From Carnegiea gigantea (taxonomy: Eukaryota > Streptophyta > Magnoliopsida > Caryophyllales > Cactaceae): a DNA stretch of 64,000 nt. A program made the translations under genes and the position numbers. Where the stretch lies: positions 1,688,501 through 1,752,500 of the forward strand of contig JAKOGI010000004.1 in NCBI GenBank assembly GCA_029747015.1, written 5' to 3'. Under the pieces are notes generated by a model. The model was not told where the DNA came from. It ran no database searches and saw only the letters and a list, made by a program, of their open reading frames with translations. Shown here piece after piece: positions 47,587-58,753 of the stretch; position 1 is the stretch's first letter, and the number at the start of each line of letters is the position of its first letter.

Positions 47587-48476
47587 TCACCTCCATTCCT
47601 TCCTATGTGTATCTTTGTTCTTGCAGTCCTCATGGGAGTGCCCGAACATCTTACAATAGGTACATTTAATGGGGAGCCATTCATACTGCACCATTTGTCT
47701 AATTATCACACCCTTTTCATTAGCAAATTCAATATACTCAGGGAATTGTCCTTCTAATGACATTTCCATAAGCAATCGAGCATACTTCAGCATCACTTTG
47801 TCTTTTGTGTATCTATCTGTCTTTAAGGGGATGCCGAGCATACTGCCTATCTCACTCAAGCTATTGAGCCCCTAGTACTTAATATCCAACTCTGGAAATT
47901 TAACCCAAATTGGTAATGAAGCAATGGCATCGGTATTGATCTCCATTTCTAGTGTCCGTGGCTTCACTATAAAGGCTTTTGATCGAATAGGGAGAACCCC
48001 TTTTGAATCACCTTGAGAGTGTCCTAGTAATCCTCGAAACGAACCAGGTAAAGATCCTTTTTGACTAACACTACCTTATTGATGGCATAATCTTTCCAGA
48101 TACGCTTGACATAACCCTCAATAACTGTAATGGGGGCATTGGCCCCCACAACACAACATATGACTGCGTTCTGCGAGTAATTTACCTCCTCCTCAATGTC
48201 TTCCAACTCAGCTTTAGCACACTTGACTCCATTGATTTCTGGAACCGGGAAAAACTCCAGGGCTGTGCCTTCTTCAGGATCAACTAAAGAGGCATACGTA
48301 GTAGGTTGGGTAAGTCTGGCCCCTGTTCCATTGATCCTATGCTGAAATGGTGTCGATTCCGGTTGAGGGATGCTAGCTGATATTGGAACCGCTGATTGGC
48401 CGATTGTCGACGGATCCGAACTTGCCGGTGGCCCAGTCTGGACCCTAGGTCTACCTCTCTTCCCACCTCTGGCCAT
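47587..48476 (-). pseudogene. L1 ORF1 (gag-like) relic
   Basis: Starts [15 protein letters not shown] at 48476. It reads through a Pro/Ser-rich N-terminus into a DUF4283-like fold region (YSQNAVICCVVGANAPI, then YVKRIWKDYAINKVVLVKKD), meets a stop near 48024, and continues in the same frame through PRTLEMEINTDAIASLPIWVKF to a second stop near 47873. After that come LSEIGSMLGIPLKTDRYT and a CCHC knuckle CTYCKMFGHSHEDC. ORF1 proteins bind the element's RNA. Two nonsense changes inactivate it. Confidence 0.75.
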
Positions 48477-48517
48477 GGCGCCCAGTTGCCTGGGTTAACA
48501 GAGCAGAGAAGATTATT

Positions 48518-48521
<4 letters not shown>

Positions 48522-48582
<61 letters not shown>

Positions 48583-48626
48583 CTGTGTGTGTGTGTGTGT
48601 GTGTTTGTGTTTATGTGTGTGTGTAT

Positions 48627-48669
<43 letters not shown>

Positions 48670-48703
48670 CTGTGTGTGTGTGTATATATATATACATATA
48701 TAC

Positions 48704-48750
<47 letters not shown>

Positions 48751-48756
48751 TATATT

Positions 48757-48821
<65 letters not shown>

Positions 48822-48868
48822 TATATATACATATATATATATATAATATATATACACACAACACACAC

Positions 48869-48925
<57 letters not shown>

Positions 48926-48936
48926 GTATGTTATAT
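48522..48936. repeat. Compound dinucleotide microsatellite, about 0.4 kb
   Basis: Alternating blocks of CA, TA, GT, CA and TA, ending with a GTAT run (about 48912-48930). All ORFs predicted here (up to 184 codons of Tyr/Ile/His/Thr or Cys/Val) are repeat artefacts. Confidence 0.95.
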
Positions 48937-49497
48937 GTTGCCTTGTTTAAGGATGCTTCCATTCCTTAATAAAAGGTTGTATATGCAGGCATTAAGTTGA
49001 CTCCTTTTCATTAGCGACAATTTCACCCTTTTTTAATTTTCTTTTTGTTGGATGTCTTTCTTTTTGGCCTACAATTGCTAACTTTAGAAAAGTACTTTAA
49101 CCCATATGTGAAATCTCCATAAAAGTGACCCATGAGTCTTTAACTCTCTTGCTTTCTGGTGTAGATCTACATGCTTGTAAGCAGTTTTATGCATTGTTTG
49201 TTGGCCTGAATTTGTAATGCATATTTCTCTCTAGTATTGATGTGCAGAAGTTGAGTCTTTTTGCTAGAATCTTTAACCATCTTATACAACATTGGAACAC
49301 AAAGAAAAGGGAGTTTGGTTAAATTGGGTGAAATTTGGCTAAATTGGCTAAAATTTTATTGCACATTGTAAATTATTAATTGACAAGGATGCAACTTTGG
49401 TTTTACTTTGATTCAAATAACTACAATCTCTATGAATGAAAAGTGCAATCTAAATTAGAAATTATTCTCTCTATAGTTGTTAAGCTTGTCGTGGAGC
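48937..49497. other. Intergenic DNA, no gene seen
   Basis: A/T-rich, no ORF or known element. It ends with ATAGT (49493-49497), the left flank of the probable solo LTR. Confidence 0.5.
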
Positions 49498-51854
49498 TTA
49501 CAAACTTAACCACTACTTCGGTTATTAAAACACTTTTTATAGCATAGGGAAGTAGGGATCGATCCACGAGGAAAGATTGTTTTAAAAAGGCTAGTTTAAT
49601 GCTAAATGATTTTACTAATCCAATTTATTAAATCTAATCTTAATAATTCTAAAATAATTAAAATATAATGAATAAAAATCTTGAAAAAACACGCAATGAT
49701 GCTCCTAAATATTCTGGTTTATATTCTGGAAACAAAACAGTAAAAAGCTCTCCTAAATAATTTAGAAAAATAAAATCAGAATAATAACTGAAATTCTAAG
49801 TAAAATTCAAAACAGCAAATAAGAAATAGAAAATAAATATTAAAAATTTCAAACAGTCACCTAAAACATTATACTTTAGGTCTACGAGCTTATAAGCTCT
49901 AAATTGTATCTACTTTATTTTAGAAAAATCTGATCAGAAAATTAGCACAGATTATTCAGCAGAATAATAAATCTAAAATTAGAAATAAAATAATCAGCAT
50001 AAATATAAATACGAATTTAATCACAAGAATTACCCTAATCCTAGGACACAATTTTCTGGACTTAACAATACCTAATAATCGTAAATTAAAATTAAAAATC
50101 GAAATTTTCAGAATTAATCACCTAAAAACCTGCACATATCACTTTCACAAAATAATTCTGAAAAATTATCAAATAACTTCCAAAAATCACGAAATTAAAT
50201 ATGGGCATACTAGGACACTCTATAAACCCTAATAACTGATAAAAATTGAAAAATAACAAGAATAACTATTTTTAGTTTAATTTCTAACAAACCGGTAATT
50301 AAATACTAAAACTGAATATAAATCAATCTAAAATTATAACTACTCCAAAAATCAAAATCTAAACTATCTAAAATTACCTAGACACTCCTGAAAGACTATA
50401 CTTTTTGGGTGGGTCAAATGAATTTATCTTTAAGCTAATAAAAATAAACAAAAATTTATCAAACTAATCAAAAAAAATAAATAATGATCAAAAGTTGTCA
50501 AATTTATGACGAATACTTAGTATAATCTCAATCCACCATGCAAATCAATATTTATCATCAACACACAAGTTAATTTCATTCATGAGTTAAACTGTAGAAG
50601 ACATCCACCAGCGGTTCTTCCCCGTTTCTCCTTATATCCTAGTTTACTTAGGTCCAGCCCTAATGTAAACCCTACTAATTTGATAATCTTTACACCAGCG
50701 TAAAAATTTAACCAAACTAGAGTATTAAGAATTAGAAAAACATCATTTAACACTTTACAACCAATTTACTAGCAAATCGATTTAACAAAGATCTAAAGCG
50801 AATACCTAATTAAAAGAGAAGGGTTTGAGCCATCCATGATTAATTAGGGTGATACCTAAGCCTAAAAAATTATAACTTTTACGTATTATAATCTTCTAAA
50901 CTATCAATCGAAATTGTATATAATCAACTAGCATGCATTCTAATCGATTTAACACAAATTTCATAAACGATAAACGCCAATCACTAAATAATCATGAATA
51001 TAAATCAACTAGGCATTAAAGCATAAAACTTGTTTCAAAATAATTAATTTAGCATGGCTTCAAGAAGATTATACTAAGCATAAGAAAAATTACTCACTCA
51101 TATTAAAAGTAAAATTACACAAATTAACTAAATACTTCATGTTTAATAGTAAACTTAACAAAATAAGATAAACTAAAATAAAATAATGTAACAAAAAAAA
51201 GAAAGAGAGCACTACAATTGGCTTTAGATGATGATGATCGTAGGAGGCTTTGAGGAGAAAGAAGGGTTGCGTGAAGGGGTTGGTTGCCTTGGCTTTTATG
51301 GAGAGGGGGCCGTGGGTTTTGGTGTGATGAGAAGCGTGGTGATTGAAGATGGATTTATGCGTTGAGTGGGATTGAAAGAAGAAGAAGAAGGAGATGCGTG
51401 TGTGGGTTGATGATGATCTACAGTGATGGAGGATCGTGAGGTTTGGCTTGGTTGTTGGAGATGATAGGCAGCCGTGATAATGGGGAAAGGTGTGGGTTTT
51501 TATTTGTGAGGAGGTGATTATTATATGGAAAGTGAGGGGGTTAGGTTTAGTAAATTAGGGTTTCCTTCCTCTTTTCCTTAGATTTCTTCTTCCTCAAGAC
51601 TTCTAACTCTTCATCCAACTCTTGAAACCCTAGCCCAATATAATAATTATGAAAATAATATTTTCCATAAATTATTTATTGGACCGTCTTTTCAGCAAAT
51701 CGTGTAAAATCGGAGCTTCGACGTCTTGTCTTCTCATTTTTATTTTATTAATGCGTAACCTAGAAAATATATAAAATAAAGTAAATTAGATGCAATAATG
51801 TGTAACATATAGTCAAAATAATTAATAAAACGATGCATGATTTTTGGCTTAACA
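49498..51854 (-). mobile_element. Probable long solo LTR, 2.36 kb (Ty3/gypsy-like)
   Basis: Ends are perfect inverted octamers, TGTTAAGC and GCTTAACA, giving TG...CA. The flanking pentamers are ATAGT and ATAAT (4/5). Read on the - strand, the far end contains CTATAAAAAG and 'cgtggatcgatccctacttcc', a phrase resembling the 3' end of long plant gypsy (Tat/Athila-like) LTRs. No coding sequence and no second LTR. The interior is A/T-rich, with a G/C-richer part at 51230-51500. A TRIM or LARD element is an alternative. Confidence 0.5.
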
Positions 51855-52089
51855 ATAATGTTATGTTACTTTTTAGTAATCTCTCTGTAATGTTATTTTA
51901 CTTTTTAGTAATCTCTCATATGCCTCTGGTTCTTTTAGTTTGTGGTTTTGGCCTTTTGCTCTTACGTGGTATGTGGTTTCTTTTCCTCGTGAGTGGAATT
52001 TGAACTGTGTAAGTCTTGATACTAATTCAAAAAATTACGTTCTTACCAATTGAAATAAGTACTTTCTTTTCTTACAACTAATGACATAA
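51855..52089. other. Short spacer with a tandem duplication
   Basis: The words 'ttactttttagtaatctctc' occur twice in tandem (about 51866-51888 and 51898-51920). No gene. Confidence 0.6.
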
Positions 52090-52418
52090 ATGAAAAAAAG
52101 TTGGATTGATAAGGATAGGAGATCAGCAGAATATATTAGCGAAATTGAAAAGTTTCTAGATTTTGCATTTGCCAGTGCCAAGGGTAGTAACATGGTAGTT
52201 TGCCCATGTAATCGATGCAAGTTTTGACAGAAATTTTGGTTTACTAGAGATGTTCTGACACATCATCGAATGTTCAATAGATTTCTATTAAGCCACAGAG
52301 AATGGGTGCATCATGGGGAATCAGTGTTTATGTCGTGTATTTCAGAACCCCATAGTGGAAGCTATAGTGGCATCAATGTTGAGCATAATTTGTTGGCTCA
52401 TATTGATACTATAAAAAT

Positions 52419-52681
52419 TAGACCTGACAAAACTGGCTCGAAATCCGAACTAAACGATCCAGATCCATAACCGACCCAACATTCGAAATATGCTCACTTA
52501 AAAGTGGACCCGAAACTCGAATTGACCCAAACTGAACCATACCCAATCCGAAATTTTTTACAAAGTTGCTTGTTTTTACATGACAACTACATTGGACCAA
52601 AAATTGGTTGACCCGAAATTGACCCGAAATGTCACTTAACCTGACTCGTACCCGAACGGAATGACCAATTTGCCATCTCTA
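52419..52681. mobile_element. hAT MITE, 263 bp, nested in the CACTA relic
   Basis: Left end TAGACCTGACAAAAC; right end on the other strand TAGAGATGGCAAATTGG, matching the TAG-G-TG-CAAA hAT pattern. Flanking octamers ATAAAAAT (52411-52418) and ATAAGAAT (52682-52689) agree at 7/8. The body has repeated GACCCGAAATT words. The first bases resemble those of the 669-bp element at 2940-3608. Confidence 0.7.
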
Positions 52682-54438
52682 ATAAGAATATTGAATGATA
52701 TTCTAGGGATAAACAAGCAAGGATGCACTCAAAATGATAACGATAATAATGCATTTAACATTGGAGATCCTGCTATTGGGGAGTATACTGAGTTTGATGA
52801 TGAACCCGATTCTAATGACGTATTGAATGAGGGAGATCCTACGATTGGGGAGCATTTTATACTATAAACTTTTTTATTAATAATTTATAAATGCATTGAT
52901 GCCATAGTTTCAGGAGAGGAAACACAAAAAGGAACTTGGGCCAATTGAATAGTTTATTGAGACTCACAGAACAAAGGATAAGACTTTTCATGAGTCTGTT
53001 ACCACAAAGTTTGTGATAATACAAGGGGCACTTCTAGCAATTACTCTCCTTTTATTTTATTTTTTAAAATTTTTTTTAATGACCCTAACCAAGTTATTTC
53101 ATCGTATAGTACTAATTTATATGTGATATAATCTTCTGATTTTGTTTTGCTTGTAAGGAGCCAACAATGAATATGATTAAGAAAAAAACTAGATCTTCTG
53201 AAGTTAAGTTCTGAGAAGAAACCTTAAACATGGAGAAAAGTGTCTACCATAAACTAACAGGTGATGAAAGTCATAGAAAGGTTACATGGTTCGGTAGTGG
53301 CATGATTGCAAACGATATGCGTGCTAAGCCTTAGAAGAGTGAATATAAGTAGTGAAAGTTCTCGAAAAAATGATGTCCATCCAAAATCAATTTGATGTCT
53401 TGACTGCTAAAGTTGCAGCCCAAGCTGCAAACCCTCAACATGAATTAGTACATACCATATCAAAATACATGTTTAAGTTGCTTATTATATGTCTAAGGTA
53501 TATGAATCATGTGTAGGGTACTGGTTCATGGCTAAATTTGGTCAACGATACACCATGCGATCAAAGAAGCCATGAGTCATGCATGTCTGGAGATGTCCTT
53601 TCAGTCTCGGATGCGTTAAATAGGCATGTAATAGTGTAGTTTTATTTTTTTGTTCTTAGGAAGTAAAAAGTCTACTGGCTCAGCTATAGGATATATCTTT
53701 AACATCAAGTAACACTTCTTTCTCTTGAAATGCCTTTACAGGCTCGGTTAGATTATATATAGTGTTATCTATCATAAATTGTTTTTTATAGGCATGTAGT
53801 GAATGACATTCAAAGAGGGTTGTGTTCATCAAAGCACATCAATAAAGAGCATAATCAACAACAAAAACCATCAAAAAATATCTAGGTATGTACAAATTAT
53901 ATACTTTAATACATTCTTTATTGTGTAATAATAATTTCACCGCTTTAATCCCCTAGTATTTGCCAAAACCATCAAATTATCTCACAAAAACTGGATATGT
54001 TACTCATAGTGGAGGGACTCCTACGTATGAACAACTTGTTAATGGTGGTAGACCTATTCTTCAGCTAAAAGGAAATGAGAATTCCACTCTAGCTGACACC
54101 TCAATTCAAGGCGGTGCTTTAAATCAAAAGGTATTTTTCAATTATCAAGTTTGTCATTCTAAATGATGTATTAGTTGCGTATATGATTATCCAGGCTTTA
54201 TTTATTTATTTTCTTGGTTAGAGAACCATCATAGGAATGAATAATATGTTCGCTAAGCAAGGAAATGCCAAACGACCAAAGCAAAATGTGGTATATCCAA
54301 TAAGTTTTTTTTTTGGGTGAATAAACTTTCTTTTCTGCCCCCTTTTTTGTAAGAATTAAGTGATACAAGAGCTTCAATTTCTTCATTTAATGCTCTATAG
54401 CTTTCATATTCTATACAAGCACATTTTGCTAGTTGACT

Positions 54439-54551
54439 TATGAGGAAGTGATGAAGATAACAAAGAAGGTACTGAAAAAGAATCCTGATTCAATTAGAAA
54501 GTACACTCGTGGTGAGAATAAGGTTTTGACACTTTGTTATCTTGCAGGCAT
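54439..54551 (+). pseudogene. Exon-like fragment, possibly from a GatB/YqeY-tail gene
   Basis: The frame EEVMKITKKVLKKNPDSI, then RKYTRGENKVLTLCYLAGM, ends at a GT donor (54552). It is reminiscent of the C-terminal tail domain of GatB/YqeY proteins, which has V-x-x-NP followed by Y-x-x-G-x-x-K-x-L and a final G-x-V. About 110 bp downstream, ADPQIIDKVLL resembles the last helix of that domain. The match is short and by eye only, so it may equally be an unknown transposon-associated protein. Confidence 0.25.
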
Positions 54552-54720
54552 GGTAAATATGGTCTTATCTTTCATGTTTTCTCAATTTTAATTTGATTGA
54601 TTCAAGTCACATTTTTACGAGTTGGACATAATTACAAAATGTTTTGAACGCATGCGATTACGAAGCTGATCCACAGATCATTGACAAGGTGTTACTTTAA
54701 GAGACTGCAAAATGTGAACA

Positions 54721-55475
54721 TTGTAAGTTCAACCATTTAGTTTTAAAATTTAAGTTACATGTTTTGATGGTAATGGCAGGTTTGATTTGTATTGTGCATT
54801 GAAACGCCCTATCGTGGCGTGATTGATTTTTTGGATTTGTTGATGGTAATGGGTTGTTGGATTTGTGTTGGATACTCTAGATGTGTGGCCTGTTGAATGA
54901 TATGCTGCAAAAGGAAAATAGTCAAGATTTAGATGGAACTCTGCCGAAATTTTTTTAAAATCAGGGAATATACTAAAAAGACTAGCCTAAGGATAGGGAT
55001 GTTACATAGTTTTTTGTAGAGTGAGAGTACTTAGTTATGAAGGCTAATAGAAATAATATCTTACAATCTTCTTAGAGGTTTTTTTTCCACTCTTAGTAGC
55101 ATTGTTTGTTGTAGTTAACTTCATAATGTATGGGTTTGGTGGTTTCAACCTGAAACCAGTAGCAACATGCCACAAAATCAAATATAAAGTTCGGGTTCGT
55201 GAAGTGTTCACTTGGAACTATGGAGTTCTGCACCACTACATTCGTTCTGTTTAGCTTCAATCTTATACATGTGTACTACAAACAAACTTAACTTTTAGGT
55301 AGTAGGTGCATACTTTATAGGTATGTTGAAATCATTTAGTAATAGTTGTTTGTCGATCTCGTACTTTTCATTATGTGGTTGAAATACGAGTTATTTTGCA
55401 CGTTAATCGTTGACAATTAGTTCATGGTTATAAAGTTGCCGTACTTTTTGTATCATTTAAATTTTAGTCATATAT

Positions 55476-55542
<67 letters not shown>

Positions 55543-55680
55543 GATTACAATGCGTTACTGAATATAAATTATTTGCATTTTTTAACAAAACGACTTGTTA
55601 TTTCTTTTATATAAAAATATCCTTGCCAAAAAGTAGTTATCCGCGTAAATCATTTGAAAGTTAGTTATCAAATGCATAGC
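54721..55680. other. Intergenic or degraded transposon DNA
   Basis: No ORF. 55150-55260 has a gypsy-like look ('gttcgggttcgtgaagtg'), without a protein match. A (CT)n(AT)n microsatellite occupies 55477-55542: about 22 CT units followed by about 11 AT units. Confidence 0.45.
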
Positions 55681-55960
55681 ACCACACTTATAAGCGATCG
55701 AATGGTGAGAATGATTTTTCGCTCAAAGAGGACTATGACCACGGATACAAGCAAGGGGAATCTATCTACCCTTACAAGTGTGGCAGATGATGCAATATTC
55801 CACGAATATAAGCGTGGGTATATTTATTAAACGTGGTAAATTTTTCCCCATTGATATCTTATGCACGCTTACCTTAAGCGTGATGAATAGACCCTGCCAT
55901 GGGCATAAGTGTGAAAGGAGGCAATTTTAAGCGAGGACACATGCAAGATTTCTTGTAGCG
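55681..55960 (+). mobile_element. Likely CACTA 3' subterminal region and terminus
   Basis: The last bases, ATTTCTTGTAGCG (55948-55960), are, on the other strand, CGCTACAAGAAAT, one transition from the CACTACAAGAAA terminus of plant CACTA elements. Before it, short words around TAAGCG(TG/AG) recur at about 55692, 55810, 55875 and 55926, with inverted CGCTTA at 55866, as in CACTA subterminal repeats. The 5' terminus was not found. Confidence 0.5.
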
Positions 55961-56472
55961 AACCATCATTCGCAGCGATCACTTGCATTCATCTACTTCA
56001 TCCAATCCATCCATCATCCCCAAAAATATTATCCAATCCATTCATCCACCATCCACGGGTGAAAATAGGTGGATCGAGTTATAAACGGGTGATAAAATTT
56101 TATATATAATATGTTAGCAAATTCATATAAAATAGTAAGCTTTGTCTTTTGAAAAGTTTAAAAAAGATATTTTAGGCATAAGGAACGAATAAATATAATA
56201 TTTATCATATTAATTTTGATAAAAATCATAGAATTAACAATATAATTATTCAAAAAATGAGTAAAATTTAAAAGACAAAAATAAAAAGTAAACAAAATGC
56301 AAATAGGAGATAAACAAATGAGTATATTGCAAGTGTGGAATGGATGAGAGTGAGAAGGAGTGAAAAGAAATGGGTAAGTGCAGGTGGAAGTGGGAACAAG
56401 TGAGTGAGAGTGGGTAGAAGTGGTTTGTTGGATGTAAGAGTGTGAAAGAGTGGAAAAAAGTGGGAGTATTGA

Positions 56473-58078
56473 TATTAGTAATGTTAACAATTTGTGTAAC
56501 ATAATAATTAATAATAACAATTAATAATAATAAATATTATTATTAATTAATAATAAAAATAATAATTAATCATAATAATAATTAATAAAAATAATAACTA
56601 CAATCATAATTCTTATTAATATTAATGAAAATAATTATAATCATCAATATTAATGCTAATAACTAATACAATATTAATATCAATAATTATTATTAATTAT
56701 TACGACTAATAGTAATAATAATTATTATTATAATAACAATTATTATTAGAATTTTAGATACGAATATTAGTAATAATTACAATACTAATTACTATTGATA
56801 TTAGAAATATTAATTATTATTACTACTATGAATAATAATAATTATTAAAATTAATATTGATAATAATAAAAATAACTAATTATTGATATTAATAATAGTT
56901 AATTCTAAAAAAATAATAATTAATAACATTAAGAATGGTAATCACTATTATAACTATTATTAATTATAAAAATAAATAAATATTATTATTAATTAATAAT
57001 TAATTAAATAATCATAATAACAATAATTATTATTAATATGAAAATAACTACTATTATCCTTATGTCAATTATTAATAATTAAAAACAATAATAATCAATA
57101 AATTATTATATAATAATAAAAATTGTTAATTAATAATAAAAATAACAATGAATCATTAATAATTATTATTATTAGTAGTAATTAATAGTAGTAATTATAA
57201 TAATAATTCTTATTAATATTAATAATTAGTAATAATCATAATAATTATTAATATTAATTATTATTATTATTAATAGCAATAGTAATAGTATTATTTTTAT
57301 TAATTATTAATATTAATAATAACCATTACAATTATACTTATTTTAATGACTATTCTTATTATTATTATTGACAAATACTAGTAAAAAGTTCAATAATATT
57401 TTAATTAATGTTAATTATTATCATTACTTTTAATAACAACAAAATAATTAATATTAGTATTGTTGATAATAAAAGTCACTAATTACTAATATTAATAATA
57501 ATTAGTAATTATAAAAGTAATAATTGCTAATATTAAGAATAATCATTATTAATACTAAAATTAATATTAGTAGTAATAATAATTATTATCATAATGATAA
57601 TTATTATAATAGTTATTATTATTAATGAATATTAGTAATATTCACAATAATAATTAATAATATTATTAATAATAATTATGATAACAATTATTAATTTTAA
57701 TAATTAATATTAATATTAATATTAATGTTAATAATCTTCATTGATTATTTATATTAGTAAATAATAAAAATAATAATATTTAGTAATTAGTAAAGTTAAT
57801 AATAATTAGTAACATTTAAAATAATAATTAACAATATTAAGTATAATAATAAATATATTTATTAATAATAATAATTGATATTAATAATTATTAATATTAA
57901 TAATAATTATTTTAAAAGTAGTTAATTAATAATAATTAATTGTTATTATTATTTTTAAAAATAATGGTATTAAAGCTGTTATTAATTGATAACAATTAAA
58001 AATAAAAATAATTAATAATTAACAATAATAATACCAATGATATTAGTTATTGATATTAACAATAAAAATTATAATAAT
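56473..58078. repeat. 1.6-kb A/T tract of AAT/ATT words
   Basis: Nearly pure A/T made of irregular 'attaataat'-type words with rare C or G. Not a regular microsatellite: the period drifts and runs are broken every 10-30 bp. Purine-rich blocks of 'gagtggaaagaagtggg' type border it on both sides (56336-56468 and 58079-58180), in the same orientation. No coding capacity. Confidence 0.9.
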
Positions 58079-58180
58079 GGTAGGTAGAAGTGGGTGAGAA
58101 TGAAAAGAAGTGATATTTATTTTAATGTGTGGGAAGGAGTAGAAAGGAGTGGAAAGAAGTGGGAAAGAGTGGGGTGAGTT

Positions 58181-58461
58181 GATTTAACCATGAAAAGAAC
58201 AGGGCCTAAGCAGGTGATAGATCAGATGGCAGGTAGGATGAAGTATCATCCGGATCCAATCTAATCCGTCAAATCATCATTCATCATCCATCCATCATCC
58301 ATATATTTTGGATTTTTACTTAGTTTTAATGATTGGATGGAATAGATATCCATCGGATGCGGGTGAAATTGCCACCCCTATTACAATCTCCTTATTTTCC
58401 CGAATCTCTCCCAAACATATACATTGTCCTCCTTCCAAAGCGTGGTGTGTTGTCCGAAGAA
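58181..58461. other. Spacer with a hAT-like right end
   Basis: 'catcatccatccatcatcc' words are followed by GGGTGAAATTGCCACCCCTA ending at 58380; on the other strand this starts TAGGGGTGGCAA, a hAT-type terminus. A left partner was not found; similar 'catccaatccatcc...cgggtgaaaat' sequence occurs at 55985-56066 across the A/T tract. Confidence 0.4.
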
Positions 58462-58753
58462 CTAGGGTTGTACTTTTACAATGTAAGGGTGTAATTTAAA
58501 TATTTTACAATATACGATTGAGAGAATAAATTGATTTTTTTCAATAGCAAAAAAGAAATTGACATATTATATTATTTTACGAAATTGACATATTATATTA
58601 TTTTACTGATGAAAAACCAAAGTGAGTCTTCTTTATTTTTTTCTCTGCTAACAACAGACTTTTTATTCTTAATCAATGTTTCTCATAATTTTGCTGTATT
58701 TATTAATGTTTAACTCACCAATTTTGCTGCATTTGGATCATTTTTTTAAATTA

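Larger units (their letters stand above)
44590..48500 (-). mobile_element. Degenerate L1-type LINE, about 3.9 kb
   Basis: The - strand carries the whole L1 coding order: ORF1 with a DUF4283-like part and a CCHC knuckle, then ORF2 with endonuclease, reverse transcriptase and a C-terminal zinc-binding region. Many stops and frame changes make it inactive. The 5' side ends beside a 0.4-kb compound microsatellite (from 48522) and the 3' side beside a TA microsatellite; no poly(A) tail or target duplication could be identified. Confidence 0.85.
52090..54720 (+). pseudogene. CACTA (En/Spm)-type transposase-associated gene relic
   Basis: ATG at 52090 opens MKKSWIDKDRRSAEYISEIEKF, then VVCPCNRCKF and, after a TGA at 52225-52227, TRDVLTHHRMFNRFLLSHREWVHHGES. 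This is the transposase-associated domain of CACTA elements, with its CPC-x2-C motif. It is interrupted at 52419-52681 by a hAT MITE. Further on, 52910-53040 reads KELGPIE, then FIETHRTKDKTFHESVTTKF, like the Transposase_24 family that accompanies such elements, with a stop inside. Intron-like gaps and many stops separate the pieces. No transposase catalytic core was seen, so this is a heavily decayed, possibly composite, remnant. Confidence 0.55.

Noticed and set aside
48396..49000. Open frames of 137 and 184 codons made of Tyr/Ile/His/Thr/Cys/Val
   Set aside because: They are translations of the compound CA/TA/GT microsatellite.
51205..51222. CACTACAATTGG as a CACTA 5' end
   Set aside because: It diverges from CACTACAAGAAA after eight bases and lies inside the 2.36-kb probable LTR, without subterminal repeats.
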